Shown one piece after another: positions 10,957 to 19,554 of a stretch of 62,168 bases of DNA (position 1 is the first letter of the stretch; the number at the start of each line of letters is the position of its first letter). The stretch covers positions 1 to 62,168 of the forward strand of contig JAJDAQ010000156.1 in the NCBI GenBank assembly GCA_029261815.1. The letters run 5' to 3'. This DNA comes from Deltaproteobacteria bacterium. Its GTDB lineage: Bacteria; Myxococcota_A; UBA9160; UBA6930. Made by a program: the position numbers and the translations under genes. The notes under the pieces were generated by a model. The model was not told the DNA's origin and made no database searches. It worked only from the letters and a program-made list of their open reading frames with translations.

Positions 10957-11700
10957 ATGAACACGCGCCTTCGACGAGTCCGAATCAGTTGTATCGCCAC
11001 CGTCCTCACCGGCCTGCTCTTCCTGCCAGCTTGCGCCAGCGACGGCAGTATCTCCCAGGAGTTCATCGACGCGGCGTTGGTCCTTGCGCAAGGAGGCGGA
11101 ACGGCGGACCGGAACACCGCCGGGCTCAGAGAGGCCCTCGAGGTCGCGACCGGACGCGCCGTATCGCGGACCTCCCAGGCTGGCGGCTTCTCGGCCAATG
11201 ATCTGATCCGGGTGCGTCTCCCCGACTCCCTGCAGACGCCCGCCCGCGTGCTGCGCCTCGCCGGTTTCGGTAGCCAGGTGGACGAGCTGGAGAGCGGGAT
11301 GAACCTGGCCGCCGAGCGTGCGGCGGCGGAGGCCACGCCGCTGTTCGTCGATGCGGTCCGTGGGCTCACATTCGCCGACGCCCGACAGATCATCCAAGGC
11401 GGTGACACCGCGGCCACCGAGTATTTCCGAGGCCGGACCGAAGCGAGCCTCTCGTCTCGCTTTGAACCCGAGGTGCAGGGCGCAATGCGGCAGGTGGGCC
11501 TCTACAGCGAGTATGAGACGCTTCTCGGGACCTACGACCAGTTGCCGCTGACGGACAAGCCCAACCTCGATCTTGCCGACTACGTGACGAACCGGACGAT
11601 CGACGGCCTCTTCCAGATTCTGGGAGAGGAGGAGCGACGGATCCGGACGGATCCTGTCGCGCGGACGACCGAACTCCTTCGCGAGGTTTTTGGGCAGTAG
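10957..11700 (+). CDS. DUF4197 family lipoprotein
   Basis: 247 aa. The signal sequence ends in the good lipobox LPAC, giving lipidated Cys26. The body matches the DUF4197 pattern: GLREALEVATGRAV near the start, then a helical region with NLAAERAAAEATPLFVDAV, ADARQIIQGGDTAATEYFR, and the C-terminal YVTNRTIDGLFQILGEEERRIRTDP. Family function is unknown; members are periplasmic or outer-membrane-associated helical proteins. The gene stands alone between the methyltransferase and the next lipoprotein and probably has its own promoter. Confidence 0.85.
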   Translation: MNTRLRRVRISCIATVLTGLLFLPACASDGSISQEFIDAALVLAQGGGTADRNTAGLREALEVATGRAVSRTSQAGGFSANDLIRVRLPDSLQTPARVLRLAGFGSQVDELESGMNLAAERAAAEATPLFVDAVRGLTFADARQIIQGGDTAATEYFRGRTEASLSSRFEPEVQGAMRQVGLYSEYETLLGTYDQLPLTDKPNLDLADYVTNRTIDGLFQILGEEERRIRTDPVARTTELLREVFGQ

Positions 11701-11779
11701 CTGGGCCAGGGACGGGCCGCCTTCGCGGCGAAGATCGACCTTCGAATGACTCTCCGTCACTTCCCGCATCCGGTTCTGG

Positions 11780-11809
11780 TTGACAGTGGTCACCGCCCCG
11801 GAGTACGAA
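11780..11809 (+). promoter_or_regulatory. Sigma-70-like promoter for the large lipoprotein gene
   Basis: A perfect TTGACA at 11780-11785 is followed after 18 nt by TACGAA at 11804-11809. Transcription would start near 11815, giving a leader of about 30 nt that carries the AGAGG site before the ATG at 11845. This is one of the two perfect -35 boxes I see in the window. Confidence 0.6.
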
Positions 11810-11844
11810 GGGGATTCGCCCCAGTCCGCATTCCAGAGGTTCCC

Positions 11845-13659
11845 ATGGCTTCCAAGCTCATCTCTTCTCGCTCCTTCTTGTGCTTGGCGGTGCTGCTGCT
11901 CGCAGTGGGCCTCCTTGGCGCGAACTGCAACCCGCCGCCGGGGCTGCTGGTCGACTCGCCTGTCTCTGGCTCCTTCAGCAACGCGGGAACGATCCTCGTC
12001 GAGGGGCGTGTGAGCCGGGTAGACCCCTCGTTCGCCGACGTCCGCGTGAACGGAACCTCGGTCACCGTGCAGCCGGATCTCTCGTGGTCGCACGTCGTCA
12101 CGCTCGACCCGGTCGCGGTTGTGAACCCGATCATCGTCGAGTTCCATCGGCCGAGTAACCCCGTGATTCGCAAGCGCGTGACCGTCATGGCCGGCGAGTC
12201 GGTCGTCGACGGCGACTTCTCGCTGCAAAGCGTCGCGATGCGGCTCAATGACGACGGTCTCGACCAGATCGAGCCCGCCATCACGAGCCTGGTTCCGCTC
12301 GACCTGGGCACACTGCTCCCGCCGGGCACCGTCGTGATCAGCAACTTCTGTTACATCGACCTCTTCGGATTGTGCATCGCCTCCACCGACGCAGTCGTGA
12401 ATCCGACGCCTAGCATCTCGAGCTACGCGATCAACGTCGACAGCCAGCCGGGACTGGTTCAGGGCGACGTCCTACTGACCGGCCTGTTCGTCAGCATTCG
12501 TGCGACGTCGGTCAACTGCGACATCAACATCAACGCCGCTTCGTCGACGATCGCAGCCGACTACGGCTTGACCGGTGCCGTGGACGGTTCGATCGACGTC
12601 GTGCCCCTGACGAATCCGACCGTCTCGTTCTCTGGCTTCAGTGATTCCACGGACTGCTCTGGCCTGCTCGGCGGTCTGGTCGGGTTCTTTGTGAATCTGT
12701 TGATCGGCGACGTGCAGACCCTGGTTCGCGACGCCTTTGTTGGCTTCCTGTCCGCGGTCGATGTGGATGGCAACACCCCCATCGCGGCTGCGATCGAGAC
12801 CGCACTCGCCAGTGTCGAGATCGCGGGCCCGATTGGCACCGCGATCGGCGTGGACCTCGAGGCTCCGATCTTCGATGTCTTCGAGGACGCGGCCGGGATC
12901 ACGCTCGATTCGGACTCGCGGATCACGGCGCTTGCTCCCGTTGGGTCGGCGCCCAATCTGCTGGCTTCCTATCACGTGCCGGAAGCGTTCCCGTCCTTCG
13001 GCGCAACAACGCCGGTGACGGGCCTGCCTTATCACATGGGTCTGTGCATCTCGTCGTCGGCGTTCAATCAGCTCCTCAAAGCCGAGATCGAAAGCGGACT
13101 GCTTGCGAGCACGATCGACACGTTGCCCCTGGGACCAGGCGGTAGTCCCGTCGTCATCTCGGGCGCGCTGCTCACGGTCCTCGTGCCCGAGTTCTCGATC
13201 TTCCAGCCAACGACCCTGTTCGAGATCACGATCAAGCCCACGATGGCGCCATTCCTGACTGGGAGCACGGGGCCTGCCGGCGAGATCGCAGAACTCGTGA
13301 TCCCGCACCTCGAGATTACGGTGAAGCCGACCGCGGGGCAGGCCGCGCCGCTGCGCGTCGTCGCTGATGCGACGGTGGGCCTCGATGTCGGGCTCAATGC
13401 CGGGCAGCTCAGCTTCACACTCGCGTCACTCCAGCCCCAGGATCTCCGCATCGACATCGTCCAGAATCCGCTGCTCGCGAACGAGCCGCAGTTGACGGCA
13501 TTGTTGCAGTCGATCGTGCCGATCCTGTTCCCGTCGCTGGCGAACTCGTTGGGGTCGTTCCCGCTGCCGCAGTTCCTGGGACTGCAGCCGACGTTGGTCG
13601 AAGCGGACCGGGCCGGTCAGTTCCTCTCGCTGTTCCTCGACCTGCAGCCCGTGCCGTAG
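11845..13659 (+). CDS. Lipoprotein with Ig-like domain and possible BPI/TULIP-like lipid-binding region
   Basis: 604 aa from an ATG with AGAGG five bases upstream. The signal peptide ends LLGANC; Cys28 is the likely lipidated residue, though Asn at -1 is unusual. Residues of about 35-120 look like a bacterial Ig/glucodextranase-B-type domain (LLVDSPVSGSF, then VRVNGTSVTV). The rest is beta-rich with amphipathic stretches. Its C-terminus (SFPLPQFLGLQPTLVEADR, then FLSLFLDLQ) resembles the end of animal BPI/LBP proteins, where a proline-rich strand precedes the last beta-strands. The TULIP assignment is my inference from pattern. No enzyme motif is visible. It has its own promoter and converges on the next gene with a 7-nt gap. 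Confidence 0.55.
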   Translation: MASKLISSRSFLCLAVLLLAVGLLGANCNPPPGLLVDSPVSGSFSNAGTILVEGRVSRVDPSFADVRVNGTSVTVQPDLSWSHVVTLDPVAVVNPIIVEFHRPSNPVIRKRVTVMAGESVVDGDFSLQSVAMRLNDDGLDQIEPAITSLVPLDLGTLLPPGTVVISNFCYIDLFGLCIASTDAVVNPTPSISSYAINVDSQPGLVQGDVLLTGLFVSIRATSVNCDININAASSTIAADYGLTGAVDGSIDVVPLTNPTVSFSGFSDSTDCSGLLGGLVGFFVNLLIGDVQTLVRDAFVGFLSAVDVDGNTPIAAAIETALASVEIAGPIGTAIGVDLEAPIFDVFEDAAGITLDSDSRITALAPVGSAPNLLASYHVPEAFPSFGATTPVTGLPYHMGLCISSSAFNQLLKAEIESGLLASTIDTLPLGPGGSPVVISGALLTVLVPEFSIFQPTTLFEITIKPTMAPFLTGSTGPAGEIAELVIPHLEITVKPTAGQAAPLRVVADATVGLDVGLNAGQLSFTLASLQPQDLRIDIVQNPLLANEPQLTALLQSIVPILFPSLANSLGSFPLPQFLGLQPTLVEADRAGQFLSLFLDLQPVP

Positions 13660-13666
13660 CCGGCGG

Positions 13667-14809
13667 CTAGAGAAAGCCCGGCGGGTCCAGGCCCAGCAGG
13701 ACCTGGCCCGCGCGCTCGAAGCCTTCGTCGCTGGCGACGACGTGCTGAGAGCCCGCCTGCAAGTCGCGGAAACACCGCTGCAGGGCGCCTTCCCGGTAGA
13801 GCGAACTCGCGCCACCGGCACGGAATGCAAACTCGGCCGCTGCAGTCGCGGTCTGGTAGGCGTACACGAGGGATGCGATCAGTTCGGCCCGGATCGTCGC
13901 CGATGCATCGGTACCGGCTTCGACGACGCGCTCCATGGATTCGAACGCTGCAAGACGAGCGGCGCGGAGTGCGGTATGCGCACGGGCGAAGTCGCGTTGA
14001 AAGACGCTGCGCTCCGCAATCGGCGCCGAACTCGCGAAGCGCTGGGTCCCCGCGTAGGCGGCGATCTCGTCGAGTGCGCGTCTGCCCGAGCCAAGGGCGA
14101 AGCCCAGGTGACCCACGGCGGCCGCGGAAAGCACGGGGAGTTCCCAGAATGCGCCGCCACGGATTCGCGGGGTCGTCACCGAGCCGAACGAACGCGCCTC
14201 CGGGACGAAGACGTCGTCGAGTTGCAGATCGTTGCTTGAGGTGCCCTCGAGCCCGGCCACATGCCAGTTGTCCAGGATCTCGACCTCGGCGGTCCTGACG
14301 CAGAACGTGCGCATGGCCGTCGGACCCGCGGTTCCTTCGACCATCCCCGTGACCACGAGCCAGGATGCGAAGCGGCACCCGCTCGCGAACGGGAACCTTC
14401 CCGAGACCCGGTAGCCTCCGTCGGTCGGTTGCGCGCTCAGACGCGGCACGAACCCGCCGGCACACAATACGGTGTCTCGCGTCGGGAAGACTTCGGCAGC
14501 CCCCTCATCTGGAAGCCGACTCGCAGCCAGGCCTCCGATGATGCCGGCCATTCCGAGGCACCAACCCGTCGATCCATCGTGCTTCGAGACCTCCTCCACC
14601 AATTCCACGAGCGTGACGGCCCCTGCGTCAAGGCCGCCGAGCTCCGCCGGTCGGTAGGCGTCGAAGAGCCGAGCTTCGACCATGGCAGCGAGGACGGCCG
14701 GAGCAGGCACGCCTTCGCGCTCAGTTGCGGCGGCGTGCTCGCGGATCAGCGGGCCGATCCTGTGGGCTTCGCTCAGCAGGGTCTCGTCGGGGAGGTGGGA
14801 CGCGGCCAT
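13667..14809 (-). CDS. Acyl-CoA dehydrogenase-fold flavoprotein (HsaA/DszC-like monooxygenase type)
   Basis: 380 aa from an ATG at 14809; a GTG at 14839 overlapping the upstream stop is the alternative. The sequence follows the acyl-CoA dehydrogenase fold: an N-terminal helical domain with LVEEVSKHDGSTGWCLGM, a beta domain with VSGRFPFASGCRFASWLVVTG and LEGTSSNDLQLDDVFVPEA, and a C-terminal helical bundle. DGSTGW and the lack of a clear dehydrogenase catalytic Glu favour the two-component flavin monooxygenase branch over true acyl-CoA dehydrogenases. It is last in a ddl-VOC-flavoprotein operon; the VOC partner could fit an aromatic or small-molecule oxidation role, but that is inference. Confidence 0.75.
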   Translation of the reverse strand: MAASHLPDETLLSEAHRIGPLIREHAAATEREGVPAPAVLAAMVEARLFDAYRPAELGGLDAGAVTLVELVEEVSKHDGSTGWCLGMAGIIGGLAASRLPDEGAAEVFPTRDTVLCAGGFVPRLSAQPTDGGYRVSGRFPFASGCRFASWLVVTGMVEGTAGPTAMRTFCVRTAEVEILDNWHVAGLEGTSSNDLQLDDVFVPEARSFGSVTTPRIRGGAFWELPVLSAAAVGHLGFALGSGRRALDEIAAYAGTQRFASSAPIAERSVFQRDFARAHTALRAARLAAFESMERVVEAGTDASATIRAELIASLVYAYQTATAAAEFAFRAGGASSLYREGALQRCFRDLQAGSQHVVASDEGFERAGQVLLGLDPPGFL

Positions 14810-14835
14810 CCCCGAGCCTACCCCACCGTGCACGA

Positions 14836-15243
14836 TCACTCGCCCTCGGCAGGGCCCTTCAGCTCGACCGTGTTGCCGTCCGCGTCGTTGACGTAGATCG
14901 AGGGTCCGTATCCCTCGGCTCCGTAGACGCGCTTGACGCTGCCGGGCTGGAACCCCGCGGCCAACAACTGCTCGCGGATGCGCCGGGGCTCGAAGGGCTC
15001 AACGCGAAGGCAGAAGTGGTCGACGTTTCGCCCCTCTGCGCCCGGTCCGGCGCCCCCTTTTTGGCCGAGGCTGCCGTCGATGGGCACCAGGTCGATCAAC
15101 GCGTGCCCGGCGCGCAGTTGGACGAGGCCTAGCGATGACACTTCGCGTTCCACCGAGCAGCCAAGGATGTCGCGATAGAAGCCGAGCGCCGCATCCAGGT
15201 CTGCGACGCGCAGGACGACATGATCGATTCCGAGGACTTTCAC
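14836..15243 (-). CDS. VOC-family (glyoxalase/dioxygenase-fold) protein
   Basis: 135 aa, the size of a single vicinal-oxygen-chelate protein with two beta-alpha-beta-beta-beta modules. Metal ligand candidates are His8 (GIDHVVLRVADLD), His75-region VDHFCLRVEPF and the C-terminal Glu of DGNTVELKGP. VOC proteins include glyoxalases, extradiol dioxygenases and fosfomycin-resistance enzymes. This one resembles the generic glyoxalase/bleomycin-resistance group and its substrate is unknown. It starts 3 nt after the ddl stop. Confidence 0.85.
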   Translation of the reverse strand: MKVLGIDHVVLRVADLDAALGFYRDILGCSVEREVSSLGLVQLRAGHALIDLVPIDGSLGQKGGAGPGAEGRNVDHFCLRVEPFEPRRIREQLLAAGFQPGSVKRVYGAEGYGPSIYVNDADGNTVELKGPAEGE

Positions 15244-15246
15244 CGC

Positions 15247-16332
15247 TCAACCCGTCCGATAGGTGCGTTCGAGGCGTTGGCTCGCCTGGGCGCGCTCGAT
15301 CGCGAGTTCGACCAGGCGGTCGAGCAGGGCCGTAAACGAGAGGCCGCTTGCTCGCCACATGCGCGGATACATGCTGACTTCGGTGAAACCGGGGAGGCTG
15401 TTCACTTCGTTCAAGTAGAAGTCGCTGCTCTCGCGGTCAACGAAGAAATCGACCCGGGCCAGTCCCGCTCCCTCGAGCACGCAGAATGCATCGACGGCGA
15501 CTTCTCGCAGTTGCTGCGCCAGGGCCTCGGGCAGGTCCGCAGGCACCACCAGCTCGGTCTGCTCATCCACATACTTCGATTCGTAGTCGTACCAATCCGC
15601 CTTGGGGACGATTTCGCCCGGGACCGAGGCTTCCGGTGCGTCGTTTCCCAGGATTGCGATCTCGATCTCGCGGGCATCGACGGCGCGTTCGACCAGGATC
15701 TTGGTGTCGTATCGCGCCGCGTGCGCGAGGGCGGCTGGAAACTCGCTCTCGCTCGTCACCTTTCCGATGCCGACCGAGGAACCGGCATTCGCCGGCTTCA
15801 CGAACGCGGGTAGGCCCACTTCCTTCATCGCGTGGGCGACGCAGGCGTCCGCGTCGGCCGCGAGCTGGTGCGCGCGGACCGTGACCCAAGGCACGACCGG
15901 GATTCCGGCTGCCTGGAGCAATTGCTTGGCGACGTCCTTGTCCATCTGGATCGCGGATCCGAGCACGCCGGCGCCCACGTAGGGCACGCCGGCGAGTTCG
16001 AGGAAGCCCTGGAGGGTTCCGTCCTCGCCGCCCGTTCCGTGGACGATCGGGATGACGACGTCGAGCTGGGCCGCCGGTTCTCCCGTCTCGCGCGACACGA
16101 GCTGGCCATTGCCCGGGATCGCCGGAAGCGTCACTTCCTCGCCCTCGACCACCGATGCCGGCAGCATTCCAGGCGCTCCGAGGTGCCAGCGCCCCTGCTG
16201 CGAGATCGCAATGAGGGTGGTGTCGTAGCGGTTCGGGTCGAGCGCTCCGAGGATCGACGTCGCGGACGCGACGGAGACCTCATGCTCGACCGAACGGCCG
16301 CCAAAGACGATGCCGACCCGAAGCTTTTCCAT
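15247..16332 (-). CDS. ddl: D-alanine-D-alanine ligase
   Basis: 361 aa, of ATP-grasp fold. It joins two D-Ala for the peptidoglycan pentapeptide. The N-terminal GIVFGGRSVEHEVS holds the catalytic Glu. AFVKPANAGSSVGIGKV is the ATP-grasp Lys/glycine loop, DWYDYESKY the omega loop and YLNEVNSLPGFTEVSMYPRMW the metal- and substrate-binding end. The DYESKY sequence is typical of D-Ala-D-Ala rather than D-Ala-D-Lac ligases. The ATG has a strong GGGGGAA upstream. It lies outside any mur/fts cluster and heads an operon with the VOC and flavoprotein genes. Confidence 0.96.
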   Translation of the reverse strand: MEKLRVGIVFGGRSVEHEVSVASATSILGALDPNRYDTTLIAISQQGRWHLGAPGMLPASVVEGEEVTLPAIPGNGQLVSRETGEPAAQLDVVIPIVHGTGGEDGTLQGFLELAGVPYVGAGVLGSAIQMDKDVAKQLLQAAGIPVVPWVTVRAHQLAADADACVAHAMKEVGLPAFVKPANAGSSVGIGKVTSESEFPAALAHAARYDTKILVERAVDAREIEIAILGNDAPEASVPGEIVPKADWYDYESKYVDEQTELVVPADLPEALAQQLREVAVDAFCVLEGAGLARVDFFVDRESSDFYLNEVNSLPGFTEVSMYPRMWRASGLSFTALLDRLVELAIERAQASQRLERTYRTG

Positions 16333-16387
16333 GGTTCCCCCAGGTGCCGCTGTCAGGCGCAACGGCCGACCCAGGATAGCAATCCGC

Positions 16388-16416
16388 TTGACCGCTTCCG
16401 GGGCTGAACCTACGCT
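16388..16416 (+). promoter_or_regulatory. Promoter for larE with leaderless geometry
   Basis: TTGACC (16388-16393), a 17-nt spacer and TACGCT (16411-16416). The hexamer ends 6 nt before the larE ATG at 16423, so transcription should begin at or next to the start codon. There is no Shine-Dalgarno. Confidence 0.55.
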
Positions 16417-16422
16417 CGGCCA

Positions 16423-17289
16423 ATGGCGGCCATCCCCTCGGAACTCCAGGCAAAAGAGGCTTCTCTGCGCGAGCGGCTCCGCGACGCCGGACGCGTCATG
16501 GTCGCGTTCTCCGGGGGCGTCGATTCGAGCTACCTGGCCTACGCGGCGCACGCCGAACTCGGAGCGGATGCGCTTTCCGTGACCGCGGTCTCCGCCTCCT
16601 ATCCCGCTTCGCATCGGGCGGTGGCCGAAGACGTCATCGAGCGCTTTGGACTCGCACACAGATTCGTCGATACCCACGAGATGGAGCGCGCGGACTATCG
16701 CGCCAACCGTCCGGATCGCTGTTATTTCTGCAAGACCGAGCTGTTCGAAGTGATGGGCGAGCTTCGAACGCAGCTCGGCTACGACGCCGTGGTCTACGGG
16801 GTCAATACGGATGACACCGGGGACTTTCGCCCGGGACACCGCGCGGCGGACGAACACGGCGTGTTGTCGCCCTTCCTCGATGTCTCGATGTCGAAGGAGG
16901 AGATCCGGGCGCTCTCCCGCGCTGCGGGCCTGCCAACCGCGGATCTGCCGGCATCAGCATGCCTGGCGTCGCGGCTTCCGTACGGCACCGAGGTGACGAC
17001 CGAACGGCTCTCGCAAGTGGATCGTGGCGAAGAAGCGCTCCGCGAACTCGGCTTCCGCCAGGTACGCCTTCGCCACCATGGCGACGTCGCCCGCGTCGAG
17101 ATCGCGCCGGACGAGCTCCCGCGCGCGCTGGATCCGACGATGACGCGCGCGATCGTGGATGCGATCAAGCCGCTGGGCTTTCGTTATGTGTCGCTTGACC
17201 TCGAGGGCTATCGAACCGGTGCGCTCAACGAGGGCCTGCTGCAGATCGATGGGCTGACCATGGTCCAGGGGCAGCGGAACGCTTCGTGA
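16423..17289 (+). CDS. larE: ATP-dependent sacrificial sulfur transferase LarE
   Basis: 288 aa. LarE adenylates the biosynthetic intermediate P2CMN and donates its own cysteine sulfur to make the nickel-pincer (NPN) cofactor of lactate racemase and related enzymes. The PP-loop SGGVDSS is at 30-36, RCYFCKTELF is the conserved Cys-containing stretch, and PASACLASRLPYG contains Cys180, matching the sacrificial Cys176 of the Lactiplantibacillus enzyme. Neither larB nor larC lies in this window. It begins without a ribosome site and overlaps the next gene by 4 nt (GTGA). Confidence 0.9.
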   Translation: MAAIPSELQAKEASLRERLRDAGRVMVAFSGGVDSSYLAYAAHAELGADALSVTAVSASYPASHRAVAEDVIERFGLAHRFVDTHEMERADYRANRPDRCYFCKTELFEVMGELRTQLGYDAVVYGVNTDDTGDFRPGHRAADEHGVLSPFLDVSMSKEEIRALSRAAGLPTADLPASACLASRLPYGTEVTTERLSQVDRGEEALRELGFRQVRLRHHGDVARVEIAPDELPRALDPTMTRAIVDAIKPLGFRYVSLDLEGYRTGALNEGLLQIDGLTMVQGQRNAS

Positions 17290-18197
17290 CCGCGCTCGAT
17301 GTCGTGCATTGTTCCGGGGCCCCGAGGGACCTCGGTTTGGACCAGGGCCGTGCATTCGCCGGCCGGATCGCTGAAGAGGCGGCGGAGATCCGGAGCGACG
17401 GAGCGGTCTTGCGCTGGGCGTTTGAACAGCGCAGCGATGGTCCCGCAGCCCGCGTTCGGCGCGACACCCTGCGTTACTTCCCGCATATGGGCGAGCGCGC
17501 GATGGGCATGGCAGCTGGATCGGGTGTAGGAGATCGTGCGCTGGCAGGCCTCCTGGCTCGCGCATTCCACGCTTCTGCCGATGCCGCGGCTTCTGTTCTG
17601 CTAGGCGGCGAGCCGTTTCTGGTGCGAACCTTGCGCCCGGGCAAGTCGCTCTTCCTTCGACACAGTGCCCCGGACACCGATTTTCATTCGGTCGAGATCG
17701 CGTTGCCATGGAGGGTGCCGTCACTCGCCGGTGTCAACGAACGAGGTCTTGCGGTTGCGTCGGTGGCCGTCGAGGCCGCCTCGGGGGAGGGTCACGCTGC
17801 GCCCGCGGTCCTGCTGACGCAGGACGTGCTGCAGCGCTTCGACCTTGTCGAGAAGGCGCTCGAATGGCTCGAAAGTCGTCCGGCTGGCGGCGCGGCCGAC
17901 TTTGTTCTCGCGGATGCAACCGGCGCCGTAGCGGGCCTGGAGGTTCGCCCGAGCGCGCGGCCGCGACGCGAACCCACCGCAGGGACGGTCGTCGTCGGCG
18001 AGGGTCAGGGTCGGGAGACGCTTGAAGCCGCTATCCGAAGCGCAACGGATCTCGCCAGCCTGGTGGCTGCGGTCCCGGGCCCGGCCGTGGTGCTCGATCC
18101 CCGGTCTGGACGCCTGGCCTATGCCGGCGCCGACGGGATGGGCGACTGGCACCAGCCGACGTCGGGCGTCGAAGCGGAAACGCTAGTCGGCGGCTGA
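17286..18197 (+). CDS. Peptidase C45/acyltransferase-like protein, nucleophile Cys apparently missing
   Basis: 303 aa from a GTG overlapping the larE stop. The N-terminus (SGAPRDLGLDQGRAFAGRI) and middle (AGVNERGLAVASVAV) match the Ntn-hydrolase family of penicillin acyltransferase / choloylglycine-like C45 proteins, which self-cleave to expose an N-terminal Cys. Aligned by eye, the cleavage site falls in ADAAASVLLGG around residues 98-108, where I see Ala/Ser but no Cys. It may be a degenerate or Ser-using member. Its 3' end overlaps the convergent metallo-beta-lactamase gene by 15 nt. Confidence 0.6.
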   Translation: MTALDVVHCSGAPRDLGLDQGRAFAGRIAEEAAEIRSDGAVLRWAFEQRSDGPAARVRRDTLRYFPHMGERAMGMAAGSGVGDRALAGLLARAFHASADAAASVLLGGEPFLVRTLRPGKSLFLRHSAPDTDFHSVEIALPWRVPSLAGVNERGLAVASVAVEAASGEGHAAPAVLLTQDVLQRFDLVEKALEWLESRPAGGAADFVLADATGAVAGLEVRPSARPRREPTAGTVVVGEGQGRETLEAAIRSATDLASLVAAVPGPAVVLDPRSGRLAYAGADGMGDWHQPTSGVEAETLVGG

Positions 18198-19496
18198 GTC
18201 GTCGGAATCGAGTTCTGCGAGCGCGGCGTCTGCAGCGCGGATACGGGCACGCAGCCAGCCAGCCACCTGGAAGTTGGTGCCACCATCTTCAGCGGCCAAT
18301 GAGCGGAGCGCCAGCATGGCGGCCGTCAGTCCGCCGCGGTGCTTGGGGTCGACCGTCAGCGCCGCCTCTGCGAGGTGAAGGGCTTCGAGAGGCTTCCCTG
18401 CGAGAATCTTGGTCATGGCGGCTTGTCCAACGGCGTCGGGCCCCCCGGCCAGTGCCACGAGCTCCGGGTAGACCTCGAAGTGCGGAACGTCATAGAGCTC
18501 GGTCGTCGATTCGTAACGGAACCACCCGGTGTAGCTCTCATAGATCGCGCGGACGCCCCAGGCGACGCGTCCGTACTGCTCGCTGACGGCGAGTTCATCC
18601 GGCAGCTCGATCTCGCGCATCAGCGTCCAGAGCGACTTGCCCTCGTTCATCCCAGCGACCGTGGCGTCATGCACATAACGAACAGCCGCCGCTGTTCGGC
18701 GCAGCATCGGTGCGATCTCATCAGCGCCAACGAGCGGATCGAAATGGCCCGTCAGCAGCATCTCGGGCTCGAGCTCGGCCATCCGTTCCAGCGTCAGGAT
18801 CATCGGAACGGCTTCGCGCATGTTCTCGCCGCGAAGCGTGAAGAGATTCGGGAAGGTGGCTGTCGAGGGTCCCAGGGTGTCCCCTGAGAACAGCACCTTC
18901 CAGTCCGGAATCCACACGGACAGGGAGTCCGGGCCCTCGCCGCCGGGCGTGACGAGCAGGTGGAACGTGACCCCGCCGACTTCCATCATGGTATCGACAT
19001 CGATGTAGCGATCGACGGTGACGCGCGGGTAGGGGAACTGCTCCTCCGCGCCTTCGGGCATGACATCGGCCCACAGGACCCGGCTGCGTCTGGCCTGGAA
19101 CGGGCGAAGGTCGGCGTAGTACTGGTTTCGGAGCGCGAACGCGCGCGCCGCCAACGTTTCGACCCCGTCGGTCTGCCAGAGGCCGACGCCACCGATGTGG
19201 TCGGCGTGCGCGTGCGTGAGAATGAGCTTGCGAACCGGCGCGTCGCTGACCGCACGCAGAGCGGCGTGGGTGGCGGCCGCTTGCGGCCCGAGCCCGGTAT
19301 CGATCACGACGAGGCCGTCGTCGGTGGCGACGATGAACGCGTTGCTGTTTCCGGATGCCCGCCAGATCGACGGATGGACTTGCACCGCCTCGATCGTGTC
19401 CGCCGGTCGCAGCAACTCCGAGATCTTCTCCGCCGGTGCGGCGAACGCCCACGTAGGAAACGCCAGGACCAGAAGGAAGAGGGCTCGTCGGATCAC
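18183..19496 (-). CDS. Secreted metallo-beta-lactamase-fold hydrolase, alkylsulfatase-like
   Basis: 437 aa from a GTG with AAGGAG seven bases upstream. A Sec-type signal peptide (RRALFLLVLAFPTWAFA) precedes the mature domain. The zinc motif THAHADHIGG places H95, H97, D99 and H100, followed by FSGDTLGPS and LLTGHFDPLVG as later metal ligands. The C-terminal part with WGVRAIYESYTGWF resembles the dimerisation domain of SdsA-type alkyl sulfatases. It could hydrolyse sulfate esters or another periplasmic substrate. It lies 58 nt downstream of the DEAD-box helicase on the same strand. Confidence 0.8.
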   Translation of the reverse strand: MIRRALFLLVLAFPTWAFAAPAEKISELLRPADTIEAVQVHPSIWRASGNSNAFIVATDDGLVVIDTGLGPQAAATHAALRAVSDAPVRKLILTHAHADHIGGVGLWQTDGVETLAARAFALRNQYYADLRPFQARRSRVLWADVMPEGAEEQFPYPRVTVDRYIDVDTMMEVGGVTFHLLVTPGGEGPDSLSVWIPDWKVLFSGDTLGPSTATFPNLFTLRGENMREAVPMILTLERMAELEPEMLLTGHFDPLVGADEIAPMLRRTAAAVRYVHDATVAGMNEGKSLWTLMREIELPDELAVSEQYGRVAWGVRAIYESYTGWFRYESTTELYDVPHFEVYPELVALAGGPDAVGQAAMTKILAGKPLEALHLAEAALTVDPKHRGGLTAAMLALRSLAAEDGGTNFQVAGWLRARIRAADAALAELDSDDSAAD

Positions 19497-19554
19497 GCTG
19501 TGGCTCCTTGGCTCGGGACAGTGCAGGGTTGCGGCACCGACCGTTCCGCGGAGG

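Noticed and set aside
11701..11779. Terminator after the DUF4197 gene (GCCGC-CTTC-GCGGC)
   Set aside because: The stem is only 5 bp and no T-run follows.
14809..14839. Earlier GTG start for the flavoprotein
   Set aside because: The extra residues look non-conserved and the family N-terminus follows the ATG at 14809, though coupling through GTGA keeps it possible.
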